A stretch of DNA of 64,000 nucleotides from Rosa chinensis (Eukaryota > Streptophyta > Magnoliopsida > Rosales > Rosaceae): contig NC_037094.1 of NCBI RefSeq assembly GCF_002994745.2, positions 43,351,139 to 43,415,138 of the forward strand, read 5' to 3'. The notes beneath the pieces were generated by a model. The model saw nothing but the letters and a program-made list of their open reading frames with translations. It did not search any database and had not been told where the DNA came from. This document shows, in pieces, positions 1 through 10,228 of this stretch (positions within the stretch are counted from its first letter, which is position 1; each line of letters begins with the position of its first letter). The position numbers and the translations under genes were made by a program.

Positions 1-508
1 GTGCATCTCCTCTCTTCTAGCGCCACTAATCGAGATCACTAGTCCTGTAATACCCTAGAAATTCATTATTAATTTATGATGATTTTTCAAAAATTACTAT
101 GTTGGTCGTTGTACAATTTCGTGGTTCAAGGGTAGAGCGAAATTGTTTCGGATGAATAATTACTCGAAACGTTTTATTTTTTAGGGGTCAAATGGTTGAC
201 TTTTTATCCATGAGTTTCTCCAACAAAAAAAAATTTGTCCTACCGTAGATCCTTGTCAAATTGTCACATGGTCTGACGCCCCAATAGGATAACACCACAT
301 CGATTTTTTTGACACCTCATATCATAGTAAATATCCTACTGCAGTAAAACTACACAAAGTGAAAAAAAAAAAAATCCTAATTGTCAAGTTAGCAGCTATC
401 GTTAACTATACAAACGTTATCAAAGAAACCCTAGAGAATTTTGTTTATCTCATCACCCAGAGAATTCACTGCTACAATTGTTGTTTTTCTATAGAGACTG
501 AACTTCCT
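1..508. other. AT-rich flank, no gene recognised
   Basis: No coding region with recognisable motifs was seen on either strand; only short chance reading frames occur. The stretch ends at the target-site duplication of the MULE that follows. It may be old LTR-derived sequence, but no boundary supports that. Confidence 0.4.
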
Positions 509-517
509 TTCTCTAAA

Positions 518-2012
518 GGGAAAATTTTAAGAACAGTACCTGAAAATAGACCCACTATGCATTTTTGTACATAAAGTTACAAATTCGAAACTTTAGTACA
601 CGAATTTATAATCCTGACCAACTATTTGTACATGACATCAATAACCCTGTCAGCCTGTATGCCATTATCTATATAATGAATGGTAGAATGGGGTTTTTAC
701 TTGAAAAGATGAACCCGAACTCAGACCAAGAAAACTCAAACTCAAAATTTTCCTCTAGTACTTGAACCCCAACAAAATCCCACTTCAAACTTTTGACGCT
801 CAATAGCTCACAACTTTCATCCATGGAAGCTCTGCAAGGAGCTCTCCCTCAAATCCCAAATCCCCAATTCAAACCAAACACTGATAATTAAACACAACCT
901 CGATCACCAACAAAGGTGTGCACCCAACTCCCAAAATCGTCTACACTCTCTGCAAGAAAGAAATCCAGAAACACAATCGCAAACTCAACCGCCTCAATGA
1001 ACAAGACCCACCTCTCTCCGAGTCCCAAAGCCAAGCCATTTCCAAAGAAATGCATTTCCAAACCCTCAAAGCCGAGTACAGAAGCATCACCAGAGCCGTG
1101 AAATCAAAGAATGGTGGTGGGGAATTGACGATTGGGATGCCTTGGTAGAGAGTGGAGAGAATTGGGTTCTGGGAGCTGGCGAGTAGTAGCGGGGAGTATA
1201 GGGTTTAGAACCTGGCGAAGCGGAGGCGCAGCGTTGGGGAGGTGATTCAGTTTCTTGTTGAGAGGTTTGTATTGGGGCTTTGGTAGGGGGTATTGCTGAT
1301 GATCATTGAGCCGATGTTCTAGGCCCGATTCTGACCCAAGTCCCACGCGTTTCTGCCCACAAGAATTAGTTAGGAGTATAACAAGGTTGGGTGGATTGAT
1401 TATTTTCAAGAGTGTCAGATAAGGTGAAGCTGATTAAACCAGATGCAGAGTTTGGTTGGTTCAGTTTTACTTGTTTCTTTTTTCTTGTTTGTTGTTCTGT
1501 TGTTCTTGAGTTTGTCCAAAATTATCTAGGTTTTTATATTGAGGTTGTGCTTCAAAGGCCATGTCTTGCAAATCTAAACCATCGAGATCATTGGAGAAAT
1601 TAGTCACCAAAACATATGGTTTTGTGTTAGGCAAAATTGTGAAGGGAGAAGATGCTGTTGAGGAAAAAGATGATAATGGTGTTGATGATGATGATGGTGA
1701 GTGTTATTATTTATAAGGAGGACGAAGTGTTTGATTGTGAAGGATGGCTGTTGCATCTGCAACTGAGGAAGCAATGACTATGATCTTGGGTGCCTAGAGT
1801 AAAAGAGAGGGGTGCTCAGAGTAAAAACTCTGAAGAGACCGGATTACCCTTCAAATTATGCCAAGTGGCTCACTAACTAATGGCGTTAGTCACGACGTGT
1901 ACATATATTTGCTCAGGATTATAAGTTCATGTACTAAAATTTAGAATTTGTAACTTTATGTACAGAAATGCATTGTGGGCCTACTTTCAAGTACTGTTCT
2001 TAAAATTTTCCC
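518..2012 (+). mobile_element. Non-autonomous MULE (Pack-MULE candidate), 1,495 bp
   Basis: The termini are inverted repeats that begin GGGAAAATTTTAAGAACAGT at 518 and are mirrored at the right end (2012 reading leftwards). Similarity runs about 125 bp inwards, roughly 90% by eye over the first 100 bp. The element is flanked by a perfect 9-bp duplication TTCTCTAAA (509-517 and 2013-2021). Long terminal inverted repeats plus a 9-bp duplication are diagnostic of Mutator-like elements. No transposase is encoded. The interior is more GC-rich and gene-like than the termini, as expected if host gene sequence was captured. The gene fragment reads on the plus strand. Confidence 0.85.
823..1280 (+). 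pseudogene. Captured gene fragment inside the MULE (possibly DG1-type PPR N-terminus)
   Basis: A start at 823 opens a short reading frame that stops within about 25 codons. A second frame from 918 reads PKIVYTLCKKEIQKHNRKLN and continues HFQTLKAEYRSITRAV before reaching PW near 1146. A further stretch reads VERIGFWELASSSGEY but is broken by stops. The basic region followed by HFQTLK..YR and a PW..ER segment reminds me of the N-terminus of the chloroplast PPR protein DG1. That identification is from memory and is tentative. The fragment is broken by several stops and shifts, so no protein is expected. Confidence 0.35.
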
Positions 2013-2204
2013 TTCTCTAAAAATGAATAGAGATGCAAATGATGATTATAATCAAGGTAAACAAAGTCGTTGAATCATGTTATTTTAAGTCTGATATATA
2101 TTTACTTTTTTTTTTTTTGAAAAGGAAGTTCATTAAATTCAATAGTGATTACAATCACTGAGAATGGCATCCCTGACAAACCCAGGAGCAACAACAAACA
2201 ATAC

Positions 2205-2873
2205 TTAACCATCACGGGAGGTCGAAGCACATTTAGCAAGCGTATGAGCTACTACATTAGCTTCTCTAGGTACATAGCACGTCTGGAAGTCCGGATGACG
2301 CTGCAAAGTGTCCCTGGCCTCTTCCAATAAAACCCCCATACAGGAAATATCAACCACTTGATCACCAAGAGCTTGAACTAGCAATGAACAGTCCGACTCA
2401 AAAACAACCTTCTCATAATGCAGCGTTTCTGTGAGCTTCAGCCCTTCCATTAACACCATCAGCTCCGCATGGAAAGGAGATGTAATCTGTCCCAGAGGCT
2501 TTGCTGCCCCAGCTACAAAGGTTCCATCCTCACTGCAGAGCACAATCCCCGCCGCTGCTACCCTCGTCGCTTCCAGATACGCCCCATCCACGTTGCATTT
2601 GATCCAACCCGACGCTGGCTTGGTCCAGCGTTGTACTATTCTGGCCTGGGATTGTTTCTCCATAACATGAACCTTCCTATAGTCCTCCAACCACCCCATG
2701 CTAAGTAAGGCAGCCTCACTTGGGCGCTGCTGCGTCCCTTCCCAAAGCTGCAAATTCCTATTCTTCCAGATAGTCCACAGTACAACAAGACACTTTGCAA
2801 ACTGATCTTTTGATTGCGTCTCAGCCAAGTTTAAGACCCACTCCTTTATATCTCGATTGCCAAGAACTACCAC
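2205..2873 (-). pseudogene. LINE RNase H domain (RVT_3 type)
   Basis: A 222-codon open frame forms the C-terminal part of the LINE. The RNase H core is visible: the first catalytic Asp in KCNVDGAYLE, the Glu in FHAELMVLMEGL and the Asp in VVFESDCSLLVQAL, followed by the C-terminal YVPREANVVAHTLAK, which is typical of plant RVT_3 domains. The upstream part, KCLVVLWTIWKNRN, matches the linker that normally joins the zinc-binding region to RNase H. The domain is intact although the rest of the element is broken, so it is a relic, not a host gene. Confidence 0.85.
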
Positions 2874-2900
2874 ATTAATATTGGCTGCCCTCCATAACTC

Positions 2901-3146
2901 TTATGCATACTGACATTGCATAAAAAGATGTTCTGCAGACTCCAATATACTCAGACATAACATACACCCCATAGTAGTTGTATATCCTTTACAACTTAAT
3001 GCAATTCGTGTAGGCAACACAATCGAACAACATCTCCAAGCATGCAATGCCACTTTGCCCGGAACCTTTGCACTCCATATTGCCTTCCATAGAGGCCGAA
3101 AAGGATCAGCTGGTGCAGGAGGAGCGAGTACATTCCCAAGGGCCAC
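2901..3146 (-). pseudogene. LINE zinc-binding (zf-RVT) region
   Basis: The frame reads WKAIWSAKVPGKVALHAWRC and later CMLCLSILESAEHLFMQC. This is the plant LINE zf-RVT pattern: a Trp-rich start, then C..C and H....C. It lies between the RT and RNase H parts in the expected order and is separated from RNase H by a frame break. Confidence 0.8.
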
Positions 3147-4244
3147 ATCCCTAGCTACAAAATATGCATTGTTGGTGGTGAATAAGCCATGCTTATGAAA
3201 ATGTCAAATAAACCGATCTTGTACTCCCTTGCGTCCCAAAGGTATAGACAAGATCAGATCCACATCCACTGGTGAAAACCACTCTGCCAATTTGTTTCTA
3301 TCCCAACAATGTAGTATAGGATCAATCAATTCAGCTACAAGTGTTGGCGCTCCCCGCGGTGGAGGAGAAGAAGGACATCTAGGGTAGGTATCCGGGATCC
3401 ATCTATTCGTCCAAATGTTAATCTGAGATCCATTACCAACCCGCCACCTAAGTCCCTGACTTAACACTTCCCAAGCCTCCATGATACTCCGCCAGGAAAA
3501 AGAGGCCCAGAACCCAGCTGAGCATGTATAAAATCACACTCAGGAAAATAAATAGCTTTATATAATTGAGAAATCAAAGAACTTGGGTTCTGCAATAAAC
3601 ACCAGCCCTGCTTTGCCAGCATAGCCATATTAAACCAATGTAAGTTCTTGAAGCCCATACCCCCTTCATGCTTCGGTATATAGAGTCTCTCCCACGAACG
3701 CCAGTGAATTTTACTCTTTGCATCTGTATCTCCCCACTAAAAACCTACACATAATTGTTGCAGGTTATCACACAAACCCACCAGTAGCATGTAACAATTC
3801 ATCACATAACTAGATACTGTCTGAGCCATTGCTTTAATTAAAATTTCTTTGCTCGCTCCACTCAACAGTTTAGCACGCCAACTAATCAACTTCTTGGACA
3901 ATTTCTCCTTCAAATACCCAAAAGCCGCAGTTTTGCTTCGCCCTACATGTGTGGGAAGACCCAAATAGCGATCATGCTTATCAACTCGCTGAACCCCCAA
4001 TATACTTGCTAGAACTAGCTGCCTGTCCATATCTAGATGGCGACTAAAAGCCACACTACTCTTCTATAAATTGACCCCGTTGCCCCAAGGCAATTTCATA
4101 AGTGTATAATATATTTCGAAATTGCTGACATTCATTCTCATCAGCCGTCCCAAAAATAAAACTGTTGTTAGCAAACAACAGGTGATGTAAGACTGGGGCT
4201 GTAGGAGTAAGTTTCATACCTTTAACCCAATGTTGTCGAACAAA

Positions 4245-4817
4245 CTACTGAATGAGAGAAGACAATCCTTCTACACACAAGATAAATAAATACGGAGACA
4301 ATGGATCCCCCTGACGAACTCCCCTAGTCGGTTTCACGTATCCACAGATTTCACCATTTACCAAGAAAAAATAACTTACCATATTCACACTGGTCATCAC
4401 TAGGTCAACCCATGAAGTGGCAAACCCTAACTTCAATAAGATGCTACATATGAAGTCCCATTCCAATCTATCGTAAGCTTTACTAATGTCAAGCTTAAGA
4501 GATAAATGTGCATCCTCTCCTCTGCGATTAGTATGCAGAAAATGAGCAACCTCCATTGCTATCAGAGTATTGTCCGAAATCAACCTTCCCGGGACAAAAG
4601 CACTTTGTAAGGGAGATACAACATCCGGCAATATACGCTTCAACCTGTTTGCCAAAACTTTCGAACATATCCTGTATAGCACATTACGTAGAGCGATAAG
4701 ACACAAATCCGTCATCTGTTTAGGATCCGAAACCTTGGGAATCAATGTGACATGTGTGAAATTCATTTCAGTAGGTAAAACACCTAAAGAGAGAAAGGAT
4801 TTCACCGCCGTACACAC
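4245..4817 (-). pseudogene. LINE reverse transcriptase core, catalytic box mutated
   Basis: A 190-codon frame carries classic non-LTR RT blocks: LANRLKRILPDVVSPLQSAF, LKLDISKAYDRLEW with the first catalytic Asp, and the RGVRQGDPLSPYLF motif. An in-frame stop follows at 4242-4244. The same frame then continues to the catalytic box at about 4155-4180, which reads LLFANNS: both aspartates of the usual FADD box are now Asn. RT thumb and connection pieces continue at 3737-4054 and 3461-3658 in shifted frames. The enzyme cannot be active. Confidence 0.88.
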
Positions 4818-4828
4818 ATCCGGGCCTA

Positions 4829-5420
4829 CTACATCCCAATACTTCTGAAAGAAGACGGGGGGGATATACCATCCGGTCCCGGAGCCTTTGAATGATGCAT
4901 TTGAAAAAGAGCTATCTTTACCTCCTCATCTGAATACGGATGCATGAGAGCTTGATTCATCCCCGCAATTACTCGCGGGCAAATGGTATTCATAATAATA
5001 TCCAACGCTACCTTGTGGATACCCTCAGAAGTAAATAAATCTTGATAATATCCCGTAACCACCCGCTCAATGTCCTTCATCTCAGACACCCACACCCCAA
5101 CAGAGTTAAATAAACCTTTAATTGTATTACATGCTTGCCGGTTTGATGCCTTTATGGGAAAAGGCAGTGTTACGATCTCCTGCTTTTAAACATAGCGCTT
5201 TGGATCGTTGAATCCAGTATGTCTCTTTTTGAGTGAGCAATTCCTGGAATCGAGCATTTAAGCTCTGTTTCTCGACATTGTGTGCAGGATAGAATGGCAT
5301 ACTCAACAATTCATTCAATCGACTCTGCACCGCTCTCATCTCTACTTTCTTAAACATGGAGGCCGGTTGTTGCCAAGCCCGCAGTTCCCGACCAGTTTTC
5401 TTAATCTTTGCGGCAGCTTA
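4829..5420 (-). pseudogene. LINE region upstream of RT, decayed
   Basis: Two pieces (5127-5357 and 4829-5095) read MFKKVEMRAVQSRLNELLSM, then YWIQRSKALCLKAGDRNTAF, then HHSKAPGPDGI. The segment W.QRS...L..GDRNT.FFH followed by KAPGPDG is the stretch that joins the endonuclease to RT in plant LINEs. The pieces are in different frames. Nothing endonuclease-like lies further upstream; the adjoining sequence is A-rich (5440-5530). Confidence 0.7.
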
Positions 5421-5599
5421 ATTGAGGGGGTCTCCCAGACTCCAAAAAGAAGAAGAAAAAAAAAAAAAAAAGATTGCCGTAAAAAAAAAACAAAGAAAGA
5501 AAGAAAGAAAAACGGCAAAAGAGAAGAAAAATTGAAAAGAAAACTCTTGGGAAATTGTTTAAGTGTGGTTTTGGACTTTCAAATTTGTAGAAGGCTCAA

Positions 5600-6308
5600 A
5601 GTTGAAAATTAGGCCTTTGTCCGTTTCCATGTTCGTTAGAGTGACGGTTGGCCCAAAAAAATGATAATTGGCCCACAAAAATGGTGACATAAGGTGGTCC
5701 ATATATGCTCTGCTAGGTCCTTAGGATTTTTGAATCCTTAATCTTCATTTCGAAAACCCTAGCTTAGCCCCATTACAACCTGTTTTAAGTGCTTACTTGA
5801 TTCTTGTGATGGGCAGCCTTTGGTTAGTGGAGTCAGTTATGCAGTCGAGCTTATGGTTTAGGTCCATTTGTGCACCTAGTCATTTCTTGAGGTCTTTAAA
5901 AATTCTTCACAAAATGCGTTTATTGATGAAATATGCAAGCTGTTTGTTGCCTTACAATTTATTCTCTTGCATATACTTGAGTGTGAAGCTTTTGAGCATA
6001 GCCATTTCTGAGAGAAAAATCGAGTATGCCCTATGAGTTTGGATTGGACTTGTTCGAAACATGCTATCATTCACTGTATAACTTAAGTTCTCCATATCTT
6101 GCTTAGTCATATGATTGTCACTTGTTTATTAACCGTGGAATTAACTATGCGATTTTGATTAAGTGTTTAACGTGAAAGCCATGAGTTTGGAGTCTCTGAG
6201 ATAACAGTTAGGAGCAATAGAGTCATTTACTTGCTTTTCGTTGAGTCTTTGTTTTGTTTTGTATTTTTGTTTTGCTAAGGGACTAGAAAAAGCTAAGTGT
6301 GGGGTAGT
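5600..6308 (+). mobile_element. 3' internal region of a Tat/Athila-like Gypsy element
   Basis: The sequence is non-coding and T-rich. It ends with an AAAAGCTAAGTGTGGGGTAG tract that runs directly into an LTR start TGATAGG at 6309. A GCTAAGTGTGGGG polypurine-like tract just before TGATAG is a common signature at the 3' end of plant Tat/Athila-lineage Gypsy elements. No pol sequence remains in the window, so only the end of the internal domain survives. Confidence 0.55.
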
Positions 6309-6654
6309 TGATAGGAGCAAAAAGTGTGACGATATTATTGAATATGTGCCCCATTTTAGCCTTGTTTCTCCCTTAGTTTAGTGTTTTGAGTCATTAAGTC
6401 ATTTTGAGAGTCTTGTTGAGTGTTTGGCGTGAAATAGGCGGAAATTGCAAAATTCATGAAAAATCTTAGCAGGATCAGGATTCCTCACTGTTGATATTTT
6501 TCTGGTCTTTACATTTGATTCCCTTTTATTTTCTCTAAAAATTTCTGATATTCTCCTGCTTGTTGTAGGAAACCTTGCCTAGTGGAACTCTTGGAAACAG
6601 CAATGATGGAGTTGTAAAATAAAGCATTTAAGATATTTGACCAAGCAATGAAGA

Positions 6655-6750
6655 AGGGAAATAAAGGAGAAAGACGTTTTCAGTTGGAGAATAAAGGAGA
6701 AAGGCGTTTTCAGTTGAGGAATAAAAGAGAAAGATGTTTCAACTGGAAAA
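6655..6750 (+). repeat. Imperfect ~29-bp tandem repeat in the LTR
   Basis: About three units of the form AAAGGAGAAAGACGTTTTCA followed by GTTGGAGAAT repeat head to tail with substitutions. They lie upstream of the LTR TATA box, where tandem repeats in U3 often affect promoter strength. Confidence 0.6.
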
Positions 6751-6896
6751 TAAATAAGAGAAAGGAATTGCCCCATTATGAGAGGAGTTAAGGCCATAAA
6801 GGAGATGTTTCAGTTGGGAAATTAAAGGAATTATGATGCAATCCCATCCGTCCAATGATGAAGGGTATGATCGACAAAAGCCAACCAATGTTCCCC

Positions 6897-6904
6897 TATA
6901 AATA
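6897..6904 (+). promoter_or_regulatory. Probable LTR TATA box
   Basis: TATAAATA lies about 590 bp inside the LTR, with CCAAT-like motifs upstream (CCAACCAATG at about 6881). This suits the U3/R promoter position of an LTR. Inferred from position and motif only. Confidence 0.45.
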
Positions 6905-8029
6905 GGCAACGTCCAGAACAGAATTTTGATCACTTCCCAGCCAAGATCACTTCCTTGCCTATCACTTCCTGGCCAAAAACCATTCCAAGACTGCCCAATT
7001 CACTTCTCAAACCTCCAACACCTACAAGACCGTGACCACCATCCATCCATCAATCTACGAAGCTCTTAGGCGCTGAGTTAAGGACGCTCCACCACCATAG
7101 TAGAGACAAGTTCATCACCTTGTTGCCAAGCCACTGAGGAAAGCTTCAAAGTGTAACTATGACTCTACTTACAACTTTTGTTTCGGTTTTGTGGGTTTGG
7201 ATTTACGAGTTGTGTAATTGGAGACACGAAATTTTCAGAATATTTTTATTAATATTTTTGAGATTTTCAGTTTATTATTGAGTTAATTTCGAGAATTCTT
7301 TTATGATGCATATTACAATCTTGTGCCCTTTTACGTGTTTAGGTAATTTTCAGTTAATAAGTTTGCATCCTAGAATTACGGTGAGAGTTCTTGTGTGTTT
7401 GCTTAATTTGCCGAGAGTAATTGTTATTTGTTAAGACGCTGAGTTAAACAAGTAGCAATTAGTTCTAACAGGTGGTAAAAATCATGCTTTAATGATTAAA
7501 CGATTCTGAAAATTACGTGTTAAATTATATGTGTAATGGTTAATTTGCACGTGTGAGTTGATTCGAGGGTTATAAAATACTACTAGTTAAGAGAATTACG
7601 CCAAGTGTTTTTGAAAATTAGTAGTATTAGGCTTGGTAAGGACTTTTCCGATCCAATCCTACATTAGAGCGAATTAGATAAATGGATTGATCCGCTGAGG
7701 CTTTTCATTTGGGCTCTTATCTAGGCATTTAAGATGGCACATTTTTGTAGCATGTTGAAATGAATTTTCTGTTTTTACACTTAGTAATTTCCGAGTGGTA
7801 TTGGTCTAGGTTAGGGAAGTCGATTATTGTATATAGTTTTATTTGTTTTTTTTTTTTTTTAAGTAGATTAGGAACCAAATTTAAAAACCCCCATTTTATT
7901 CTTTTATTTGTTAATTGACCTTTTTGTGTAGGTGCACCCTACAATCCCTGAACTGAACGATCCCTGCTTATCCTATACTGATAACTACATTTTACAGGGT
8001 TAAATTGTGAGGCTATTTCAGCTGCATCA

Positions 8030-9301
8030 AGTTTCGCCTCGATTGACATTACTTTCGGGATTTTAGTGCAAACGGGAGTTCGAAACTTAATCATTTTTTA
8101 TTCATGTACTAAGTTGTGACGTACATTCCTTAGGTGATTGACGGAGAATAGTTGATACCTTATCTCTACGGTAAGAGAAGACGCAACGGGATTTTGAGGT
8201 GAGTAAATCTCACGCGGTTCATTTACGAACCGAGTTATTTAATCATCGGAATTGATTGATAATTGTAAATCGTTTTCAAAAATAAATATTTGTTTTAAAT
8301 AATATGAACTCGATCGTCTACGGTTCATAGGACTGCGGTTCACAAGTATGGAAAATGGATTGTTATTATGAAAATGAATTTCTCGGTTTTTAGTGCATGC
8401 GAACTATAGTTGATATTAGTAGACATTCCTTAGTGGATGACTGTGTGTGTGTGTACGTGGAATATATATGTTGATGGCGTGACATTGTGATATGAGTGAA
8501 TTGTGATTTATTCAGAATATCATTTTTGAACTGTTACTTATTGTGTTGAATAAGTAGTCGAGTTCAGTGATGTGTTGAGTCACGTGGAACTTTAAATGTT
8601 TTCGGATTTGTGGATCCGGGTCACAAGTAGTGACAGAGACAATTATTATCGTAGGTTTGAACTTCGGCCGAGGTGACAGGCTACGATTCAGTTAGAGCTC
8701 TAGTCTCTCTGCCATTGTATTGCATGGGAGTAACACGTGGGTTACATGAGACCCATGAGTACGCATTTTAAAAGAGAGTTCGTGTGGTTTCTTTCTTTTA
8801 TCATCCATGGGGGGACTTGGGATCTTATTAATTATGGAGTTGTTTTTGGATTGCTTTGATTTCTCTAGTGTGGTGAAACGGTCAAGCATGCGGGCTTGTG
8901 TCTTTTAAATTGTGTTTACTCATATGAGTTTCAAAAGCTTACCGGGTTTGTTATTTACAACCCGGTGTACTATTCCATGGTGTAGCGGTTATTCCTGCAG
9001 GTCAAGACTACCAGGGCTGAGTTCGAGGCATAGTTGCAGCAGTTTTAGGTTCATAACTTATTTTGTTATCACACTGCTGTATGTGGTACGCTCGTAGCTA
9101 GAGTTTACATTTGTATTTCTTTTCCCTTGAGTTTTGTAAACACTTGTTGATATAATATTCGACTCGAGTGAGTGAGTCTTTATTGACATCATGTTTTTGG
9201 TTATGTTGTTATTGAAAAAGTTTCCCATGTATTTCGGGCAATTGGTTAAGTTATCGTGTGTTTCGGATTTGAATTTCTTTATTCAAAATTCGGGCCATGA
9301 C
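8030..9301 (+). mobile_element. Decayed Gypsy-like LTR fragment
   Basis: Non-coding sequence with LTR character ends in GGGCCATGACA at 9301, similar to the GGGTCCTGACA end of the solo LTR further right. The 5' end is lost at the junction with the preceding LTR near 8030. No internal domain accompanies it. Confidence 0.4.
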
Positions 9302-9979
9302 AAGTGTATTCCGGTCTATAGTACCCTCCGATGCGTCATTTGGTTGGTAGTATCTCCAAATGGCATGAGATGTCAGTCAGCAGTAAAATATAGATATTCC
9401 AACTAAAGTGAGTAGTGTACAGTGTAATTCGTCATTCAGGCATCTTCTATTTCGTGGGAACTGATCTTAGTAGCAATTTGGTGAGTGCTACTGATGACAT
9501 GATCCTAGCGACCGTCTGATGAATGCTTCTGGTGATATGATCCTAGTGGTCGTCTGATGAGTACTACTAGTGACATAATCCTAGTGGTCATCTGGTGAGT
9601 GCTGCAAGTAAGGTAACTCAGCTAGTGACCACTTGGTGACAGTGATGGATGAAGTGCTTGATATTTACTTCGTATTATCGATTTTTGGTTTAAAATAGAT
9701 TACTTTAATTGATATTATTTCTTTTTGTATCGAAAATTTAATAGTCAAGATTTAAGGGCAGTGACCCATATGTATTTTGTTTGGAGATGGTTGATATTAT
9801 GGGAGCAGGTGGCTCCAAGACTCTTGGAGGTTGGAATGTGTAATAGGAGTGTTGAGTTTGTTTGACAGGTCTGGGTAGACCACTTTTAAAGGAAATTCTG
9901 CCAAATTTTGAGTAAAACTTCTTCTAATGTGTGCTAGCCTACTTCAGATTTCAGAGTGAAATCAGGGACGGGTCATGTC
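9302..9979 (+). mobile_element. Second decayed LTR 3' portion
   Basis: The last ~200 bp align by eye with the end of the solo LTR at 10229-12887: a GCAGGTGGCTCCAAG block, a CCACTTTTAAAGGAAATTCT block, and a GGGACGGGTCATG end. It therefore appears to be the 3' part of a related LTR. It contains the 38-bp minisatellite listed separately. Confidence 0.45.
9471..9650 (+). repeat. 38-bp minisatellite, about 4 units
   Basis: Units resembling TGGTCGTCTGATGAGTACTA followed by CTAGTGACATGATCCTAG repeat head to tail. Two adjacent units are exactly 38 bp and flanking units are more diverged. The repeat lies within LTR-like sequence. Confidence 0.75.
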
Positions 9980-10223
9980 GAAAACAAACAATATAAATGT
10001 TGCATTTTATGCTCCCATCACCACCATCTACGTAGAACTCAAGCATGATTCCTCAGTTGTCAATACTCTCAACCATGGCCACGACCTTCACGATTGGGAA
10101 ACCAACATGCATGGACAAGATTGCGACCCGTGTAGCAAGGTAGTCGACCCGCCCTACATGATGGGCTAGCTCTAAAACTCGTCGTCGATACCTCCCAGCC
10201 ACAAACTCCTAGGGTTTGCAAGA
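9980..10223. other. Short non-coding spacer
   Basis: A 64-codon frame occurs here but has no recognisable motif. The segment is the pre-insertion sequence of the solo LTR that follows, since it ends in the first copy of its GAAAC duplication. Nothing further is supported. Confidence 0.3.
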
Positions 10224-10228
10224 GAAAC

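Larger units (their letters stand above)
2105..5435 (-). mobile_element. 5'-truncated, decayed LINE (L1-type non-LTR retrotransposon)
   Basis: On the minus strand the order is reverse transcriptase, zinc-binding region, RNase H, then a 3' end with a poly(A) tract, visible on the plus strand as poly(T) at 2105-2118. The plant L1 order RT, zf-RVT, RNase H is kept. The apurinic endonuclease domain that should lie upstream is missing: similarity ends near 5435, typical of 5' truncation during target-primed insertion. The coding sequence is split over several frames with stops, for example after the frames ending at 3737 and 4245. No convincing target duplication was found. Confidence 0.85.
6309..8029 (+). 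mobile_element. 3' LTR of the Tat/Athila-like element
   Basis: The LTR starts TGATAGGAGC after the polypurine-like tract. The likely end is GCTGCATCA at 8029, giving about 1.72 kb with TGAT/ATCA-type termini. A TATA box lies at 6897-6904. The flanking pentamers differ and the left flank is element-internal, so this is a 3' LTR whose right junction is old, not a solo LTR. Confidence 0.6.

Noticed and set aside
1104..1409. 101-codon minus-strand frame
   Set aside because: It lies inside the MULE's captured sequence, antisense to the better coding match; it is Pro/Leu-rich and has no motif.
5280..5612. 110-codon plus-strand frame rich in Lys
   Set aside because: It is antisense to LINE sequence and then runs through an A-rich tract; no gene signal.
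6309..8029. Solo LTR with target duplication
   Set aside because: Left flank is element-internal (polypurine-like tract) and the pentamers on either side do not match.
9471..9650. CRISPR-like array
   Set aside because: The 38-bp units are contiguous with no spacers, so this is a minisatellite in a plant LTR.
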